Shown one piece after another: positions 59,515 through 64,000 of a stretch of 64,000 bases of DNA. The position numbers and the translations under genes are program-made. Each line of letters opens with the position of its first letter. Positions within the stretch are counted from its first letter, which is position 1. The notes beneath the pieces are model-generated. The model saw only the letters and a program-made list of their open reading frames with translations. It was not told the origin of the DNA and searched no databases. Source of the stretch: Novibacillus thermophilus (GTDB lineage Bacteria > Bacillota > Bacilli > Thermoactinomycetales > Novibacillaceae); assembly GCF_002005165.1 (NCBI RefSeq), contig NZ_CP019699.1:992001-1056000 (forward strand), written 5' to 3'.

Positions 59515-61311
59515 ATGGGAAATGGGCGAACAGTCGTCCTCGCAATCTTGTTGTTCACAATGTTCGCCGCTCTCATTGTTCGGCTCTTGCACATTCAGGT
59601 GTGGGAACCCGAGGCGTTCGGAACTGGGCACGTCGACCTTCTGACGCAAGCGAACGAACAGCAGACGCAAGTTTTTCTCGCGGACAGCGGAAGGGGGACC
59701 ATTTACGATCGCCGCGGAGCCGCTTTGACCGGTGAACGGGACTACCACATCATTGTCTTTCCCCTCGCCCGCCCGATCGATCGTCTGACAGAGTTGTCAG
59801 CCATTTTAGGGTGGACAGAAGAAGCGTTGCAAGGGGCACTGCGCGAAATCGATCAGCCGCAATTCCTTAAAGATACGAAAACGGGACGTCCGATCGCGGT
59901 GTCCGAGGCACAGGCACGCGCGATACAGGACCTTAACATTCCAGGTGTGCACGCGCTCTACTCCGAAGGAGACCGATACGCTCCCAACAGATTGGCGCAT
60001 CACTTGCTGGGGACCATCCGCTTCAACACGGAAGCGAAACAAGGGATCGAAAGCGGAGAAGGTGTGTCGACAGGTGCCGTTGGCTCGCGGGGACTGGAAA
60101 AGTCATTTGATCCGTTTTTACGCGTATCCGGTGTGAACCGAGTGACGTATGCTGTAGACGGGGCGGGAAAGCCTTTGTCAGGGGATCAAACGGAGTGGGA
60201 GAACACCCTGGCGTTGGGCAGCGAGTCTCCTAAGTCCCTCGTGACGTCTGTTGATGCCCAGATTCAACAGATTGTCGAACAAGCCTTAGATCAGTCCTCT
60301 TCTGCCGCTCCCCTTTCTCGTCGCGGCGTATCAGACGGAGCCGCTGTCGTGCTTGACATTGCCAGCGGAGATGTACTGGCCATGGCCAGTCGTCCCCACG
60401 AGGGGGAAAAAGGTGAGGATGGTCTGCCGGGGGAGGCGAACCGCGCTTTGCTTGCCATGGAACCCGGTTCCATCTTTAAAACGGTTATCGCGGTCGCGGC
60501 CCTCGATCAAGGAATCGTGCGCCGTGAAGACGAATTTTTTTGTGACGGGAAACTGCATGCGTACAATTTACCCTGCTGGACGTTGGGCGAAGGAGGGCAC
60601 GGTCATCTCACCTTTGCCGATGCGTACGCCGAGTCGTGTAACGTCGTCTTTGGAGAACTAGCTGTTCAATTAGGTGGAGACACCATTGCTGAATACGCAG
60701 ACAAACTCGGCATCGGTCATAAGGTCGGGTGGGAAGGACAGGTCTATCACGATCAACAATTTGCTCAATTGCCGGAAGAAGAAGCGGGACAACTGTTTCA
60801 CGACAAAAGGGACAGGCACGACCGTTACGCGTTGGCGCAAACTGGAATCGGGCAGCGGGATGTCCGCGTCACTCCCCTGCAAGCGGCCAATATGGTGGTA
60901 TCGCTGTTTCATCCCGGAAAGTTGCACCATCCCCGCGTCGTCAGTGAAATTCAGTACGATAACGGAGATCCTTATTTTACGTTTGAACCACAAGTGCAAC
61001 AGACGGACAACCCGATAAAGTCGGATACTTTGCAAACGGTGCGTCAACTCATGATCGAAGTGGTACAGTCCGGTACTGCGTCTCCCTTGTCTGATGCCGA
61101 GTGGAAGTTAGGCGGGAAGACCGGGACGGCTCAGGTTGCCAAAACTGGAAAAGAACACAAATGGATGATCGGTTTCGGCCCGTTAGACAAGCCTCAATAC
61201 GCCGTGGCTGTCGTCTCGCGGTATTCAGAAGGCGGTGAAGCGCATCTGGATACATTTCAGGCGATCATGGACGGCTTGGCACGATACGAATCAGAAGCGG
61301 ACTCCCAGTGA
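59515..61311 (+). CDS. Class B penicillin-binding protein (PbpI-like)
   Basis: The 598-residue transpeptidase has one N-terminal membrane helix (VVLAILLFTMFAALIVRLLHIQ), a PBP dimerisation domain, then active-site motifs SIFK (GSIFKTVIAV), SCN (ESCNVVFGE) and KTG (LGGKTGTAQ). It cross-links peptidoglycan. In B. subtilis the related pbpI lies in the same yrr neighbourhood, so a PbpI-type role in sporulation is plausible but not shown. The ribosome-binding site is about 12 bases from ATG 59515, slightly long; an upstream ATG at 59505 is in another frame. Confidence 0.88.
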   Translation: MGNGRTVVLAILLFTMFAALIVRLLHIQVWEPEAFGTGHVDLLTQANEQQTQVFLADSGRGTIYDRRGAALTGERDYHIIVFPLARPIDRLTELSAILGWTEEALQGALREIDQPQFLKDTKTGRPIAVSEAQARAIQDLNIPGVHALYSEGDRYAPNRLAHHLLGTIRFNTEAKQGIESGEGVSTGAVGSRGLEKSFDPFLRVSGVNRVTYAVDGAGKPLSGDQTEWENTLALGSESPKSLVTSVDAQIQQIVEQALDQSSSAAPLSRRGVSDGAAVVLDIASGDVLAMASRPHEGEKGEDGLPGEANRALLAMEPGSIFKTVIAVAALDQGIVRREDEFFCDGKLHAYNLPCWTLGEGGHGHLTFADAYAESCNVVFGELAVQLGGDTIAEYADKLGIGHKVGWEGQVYHDQQFAQLPEEEAGQLFHDKRDRHDRYALAQTGIGQRDVRVTPLQAANMVVSLFHPGKLHHPRVVSEIQYDNGDPYFTFEPQVQQTDNPIKSDTLQTVRQLMIEVVQSGTASPLSDAEWKLGGKTGTAQVAKTGKEHKWMIGFGPLDKPQYAVAVVSRYSEGGEAHLDTFQAIMDGLARYESEADSQ

Positions 61312-61396
61312 GACACTCGATTTCCCCCTAGACAGACAAGGACAGACCCTCCGACACATAGACTAATCCATATAGTCTTTCGCGGAGGTGGCGTGT

Positions 61397-61756
61397 TTGG
61401 CCGGAATCTTCCCAACGATCGCCCTATTTTTCAAAGATTTAATGGTCTTCGTCTCTTACGTCAAGAACAACGCTTTCCCCCAGCCGTTAAACGAAGAAGA
61501 GGAGGACAAGTACTTAAAGAGGTTGCGCGAGGGAGATCGAAAAGCCCGCAACATCCTGATCGAACACAATTTGCGCTTAGTGGCGCACATTGTGAAAAAG
61601 TTCGAAAATACCGGTGAAGACACGGAAGATCTCATTTCCATCGGAACTATCGGCTTAATAAAAGGTGTCGAAAGTTACACGCCTGGAAAAGGGACAAAAT
61701 TGGCCACGTATGCTGCTCGCTGCATCGAGAACGAGATTCTAATGTCTATAGGGTAG
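61397..61756 (+). CDS. sigK: RNA polymerase sigma-K, N-terminal half (interrupted)
   Basis: Sigma-K directs late mother-cell transcription in sporulation. This 119-residue frame gives the pro-sequence ([20 protein letters not shown]) and the mature start [11 protein letters not shown], then region 2 through [17 protein letters not shown] and [15 protein letters not shown]. After that only SIG and a stop follow. B. subtilis SpoIVCB is broken at almost the same residue by skin. TTG 61397 has GCGGAGGTGG upstream. Regions 3 and 4 are absent from the window and must be restored by excision of the downstream element. Confidence 0.9.
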   Translation: MAGIFPTIALFFKDLMVFVSYVKNNAFPQPLNEEEEDKYLKRLREGDRKARNILIEHNLRLVAHIVKKFENTGEDTEDLISIGTIGLIKGVESYTPGKGTKLATYAARCIENEILMSIG

Positions 61757-62011
61757 TAAAGATTTCATGCTGTTTGTTCGAGGTGAGTTAAGCATGAGCG
61801 CGTGTTTCACGTTATGTACCTCCTTATTGGAGGGCATATATGTTCGAAAATAAGTATTAATAAAGAAAGCCCGGGAGGAGTCGATACACAAAACAAAAAC
61901 CGTGACATTTGGCAACACATAGTTTACACTTAGAGTGCATGACCGACCCAGTGTGTGCTGGAATATCGGCCGTGCTTTTCATTATAGTCATTAAGGCCGA
62001 GGGTGATTATT
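61757..62011. other. Element left end, non-coding
   Basis: About 255 bases with no gene. GAGGGTG precedes the next gene. A palindromic-looking stretch (GACCGACCCAGTG with GGCCGAGGG nearby) does not form a clear terminator. Confidence 0.4.
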
Positions 62012-62587
62012 GTGAAATCTCGTGATGTGGATATAAGAAAAGGTCTTCATTATACGTTATTGAAAGACCATAAAAATGACCCTGACACCTTAGTCTTAGA
62101 TGAAATGACTATATGCCAAGGCGACGCGAGAATAGATGTTGCTGTTATTAATGGAAAAATTAACGGATTTGAAATAAAAAGCGAAAGTGACACATTGGAA
62201 CGTCTACCGAGACAGGTGGATCTATATAATATGGTTTTTGATACTGTAACAATTGTAACTGGGCCTCGCTACATCGACGGAATATTAGATTTAATACCTG
62301 ATTGGTGGGGTATCATTAAAACTGAAATGGATTCAGATCGACAAGTTTATTTCTACACTATTCGTGAAGCTCAAAACAATTACAACAGTGATCCTTTAGC
62401 AATTGCACAACTACTATGGAGAAACGAAGCTTTGGAAATTTTAAAAGAAAAGGGCTTGCATAAAGGTCTTTTAAGCAAGCCTAGAAGAGTTTTATGGCAA
62501 GCTTTAGCCGAAAAACTAAGCATTGACGAACTTAAAGATGAAGTTAGAAAGAAACTGAAGAATAGGTCAAACTGGCGAGGTCATTAA
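62012..62587 (+). CDS. sce7726 family-like protein, probable PD-(D/E)xK nuclease fold
   Basis: From GTG 62012 (GAGGGTG six bases upstream) the protein is 191 residues. It shows DTLVLDEM (E31), DARIDVAVI (D42) and GFEIKSESD (E54-x-K56), the spaced D...ExK pattern of restriction-endonuclease-like folds. I recognise the sce7726 family, named from a Sorangium cellulosum locus and usually found beside a sce7725 (beta-protein-like) gene. Function is unknown. Its 3' end overlaps the convergent partner by 44 bases. Confidence 0.65.
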   Translation: MKSRDVDIRKGLHYTLLKDHKNDPDTLVLDEMTICQGDARIDVAVINGKINGFEIKSESDTLERLPRQVDLYNMVFDTVTIVTGPRYIDGILDLIPDWWGIIKTEMDSDRQVYFYTIREAQNNYNSDPLAIAQLLWRNEALEILKEKGLHKGLLSKPRRVLWQALAEKLSIDELKDEVRKKLKNRSNWRGH

Positions 62588-63637
62588 CTGTAATTGTTAA
62601 ATGATGACTTGTTCCTGCTTCTCTCCAAGATGTTAAGTTCCCTGGATTGGTAAGTCTTTCTGAAACTTCTTTTATATACTTATCACCAGCAGAATAATTT
62701 TCTCCTTTGAACTCTTTGTGTTCTACGACTTTCCTCGCTAGCTTATGATATTGTGAGTAGCCATTCCGTTTTAAATTAGTACCCTTAAAGATAATGAAGC
62801 TATCTCCAGAAGTATAGCGAATGTTAGCGCTAGGCTGAATGATTCGTGGATCTCCTTCAAAAGGTTGAGGGTTAGCAATCCCATAATCACCAAAGAGTGG
62901 AATTCTTCTAAGGTTAGAAGAATTGGATACGATTTTATTCCAAATTACCCATTCAGACCTTTCAATTTTTGTAACTTGGTTTGTACCAAGACCCGATAAA
63001 TCTTCTGGTATTGCCGTAGCAGTTAAAATTAAATTTCTCCATGCCAATATATCTGGTATATTGTTTAAAAGACCGTTTAAGAATAAATATGTTCTTGTCC
63101 TATCTTTCGGGTCAACATACTTATAATCAATTAACAAATCTATATTATCAGGTGAAGTATTAAAATATCTTAATAATTCGTCTATATTTTTATTTAAGTC
63201 TTCAAAATCATTTTCTGTCAGTCTAAAACATAACCCTAACCTGTCGTTAATTAAAGCGTTTTTAACCTCTCGTTGATAATCTGGATCCCGGTCTGTTCCA
63301 GTCACAGGCACAATTTTAACCCCTTGACTGCGGGCATTATCTGATATATGTGATAACGGGTGTGTACCGTCAACCATTCTTTCAGCAGGGTCAATCCATA
63401 ACATATCAAGGTACAGCATTCTTTCTGTTCCCAAAGTTCTTTTAAAACTGTTAATAATCCCTCTAAATGTTCGTCAATCGTCCTCTTTGGTTGTTCATTT
63501 TCATAATCCCAATCAATAGGTGGTACTTCAATGAGGGGAGTTAATCCATTTTTAATGTCTGGATCAAGTTCTTCAATAGCGCCTTGTTCCCCTTTTTTCC
63601 ATTTCAAGATTGGCACATAATGATTTTTTTCAAACAT
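62544..63637 (-). CDS. sce7725/beta-protein family-like protein (apparent frameshift)
   Basis: The N-terminal frame begins MFEKNHYVPILKWKKGEQGAIEEL and LTPLIEVPPIDW, resembling the beta-protein/sce7725 family. It shifts frame near 63420-63425. Adding one A (reverse strand) in GAAAGAATG gives ELWEQKRMLYLDMLWIDP and continues in the second frame, for 364 residues. AGGAGGAATT precedes the ATG. The family is of unknown function and commonly accompanies sce7726 genes. Confidence 0.65.
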
Positions 63638-63750
63638 ACTAAATTCCTCCTAAATAAGTTAAATTTATCTATATAAAAAGACACGCCTCAAATTCATGAT
63701 GCATGTCTTGGTGTCATAATCGTAATCCTCTGTTTTATAATATTTCCGAG

Positions 63751-64000
63751 TTACTCAAACCACTCAATCGTCCCCAACTTATCTCCAAAACGGATAATAG
63801 CATCTATTTTTCGCTTGTGTATCAACTCCAATCTAAATTGTGCAAACTCTTCCGTTACAAGGAAGTAATCTGCAATTTCAGATATCATGACTGCTTGGTC
63901 GAAGGCGGCATTATAGATGTGGTCTAAAAACTGTTTCGGCATGAGAAGATATGCCGCCATTTTTTTGGCTTGCTTTTCATCCTTGTTAATCTCATAATCT
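63751..64000 (-). CDS. ImmA/IrrE-type metallopeptidase-like protein, C-terminal part
   Basis: The frame runs off the right edge; about 82 residues are visible. The segment ENKQA-type run DEKQAKKMAAYLLMPKQFLD matches the region after the zinc site in ImmA/IrrE proteins (E..A...AAYLLMP), followed by a variable C-terminus. The HExxH motif would lie beyond the edge. Such peptidases cleave phage-type repressors on mobile elements. Confidence 0.6.
   Translation of the reverse strand, partial: DYEINKDEKQAKKMAAYLLMPKQFLDHIYNAAFDQAVMISEIADYFLVTEEFAQFRLELIHKRKIDAIIRFGDKLGTIEWFE

Larger units (their letters stand above)
61742..64000. mobile_element. Left part of a skin-like sigK-intervening element
   Basis: From about the ENEILM codons of sigK onward the sequence turns AT-rich (many TTA, AAT and ATT codons) compared with the upstream backbone. 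Genes switch to uncharacterised and accessory types. The 5' end of sigK is on the left, so the 3' part of sigK and the site-specific recombinase (SpoIVCA-like in B. subtilis) are expected beyond the right edge. The exact left boundary is inferred from where similarity to sigK stops. Confidence 0.8.

Overview
The window comes from the chromosome of an endospore-forming Bacillota (Bacillales), probably a Bacillaceae or Thermoactinomycetaceae lineage of moderate GC. Sporulation genes (a CotS-like kinase, spoVB, sigK), two T-box leaders, a 6S RNA and long stretches of Bacillus subtilis-like gene order support this. The species cannot be fixed from the sequence alone.

Layout. 1-6.5 kb: a CotS-like fragment, then yebC-ruvC-ruvA-ruvB-DUF2905-queA, then tgt-yajC (recombination, queuosine tRNA modification, Sec). 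6.6-13.1 kb: a PAP2 enzyme, yrzE, a YrbG-like DUF421 protein, spoVB, comN and secD-secF. 13.1-19.1 kb: recJ-apt-relA-dtd. 19.1-23.7 kb: a YneK-like protein and a complete LiaI/H/F/S/R-type envelope-stress module. 23.7-29.7 kb: an alpha/beta hydrolase, a MATE exporter and the T-box-controlled hisS-aspS operon. 30.1-35.5 kb: a histidine kinase, response regulator and three-gene ABC exporter, lying where the B. subtilis map continues directly to 6S RNA and rarA. 35.5-40.0 kb: 6S RNA, a HAD nucleotidase, rarA, a YczE-like protein, cymR and a cysteine desulfurase. 40.1-46.1 kb: a nicotinate phosphoribosyltransferase, recD2, yrrD, two small proteins and yrrI.

46.4-53.7 kb is an island between yrrI and alaS, which are neighbours in B. 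subtilis. It encodes a class II lantibiotic apparatus in the order lanM-lanT-lanF-lanE-lanG (modification, leader cleavage and export, immunity). No convincing precursor gene is visible, and three of the five genes carry a lesion. 54.2-61.3 kb returns to backbone: T-box-alaS, ireB, ruvX, two DUF1292 genes, an ABC ATPase and a class B penicillin-binding protein.

At 61.4-61.75 kb lies the N-terminal half of the mother-cell sigma factor gene sigK, with its pro-sequence. It is cut just after the conserved ENEILM stretch, and an abruptly AT-rich element follows to the window edge. This is the arrangement of a skin (sigK-intervening) element. The visible cargo is a convergent pair resembling the uncharacterised sce7726 and sce7725 families, plus the end of an ImmA/IrrE-type gene. 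The recombinase and the 3' half of sigK would lie beyond the window.

A caution applies to the whole window. Six reading-frame breaks (hisS, alaS twice, lanM, lanG, the sce7725-like gene) are each repaired by adding one base to a short homopolymer. Two of the genes are essential aminoacyl-tRNA synthetases. Systematic homopolymer under-calling is therefore the simplest explanation, and the in-frame TAG in lanT is the only lesion of a different kind.
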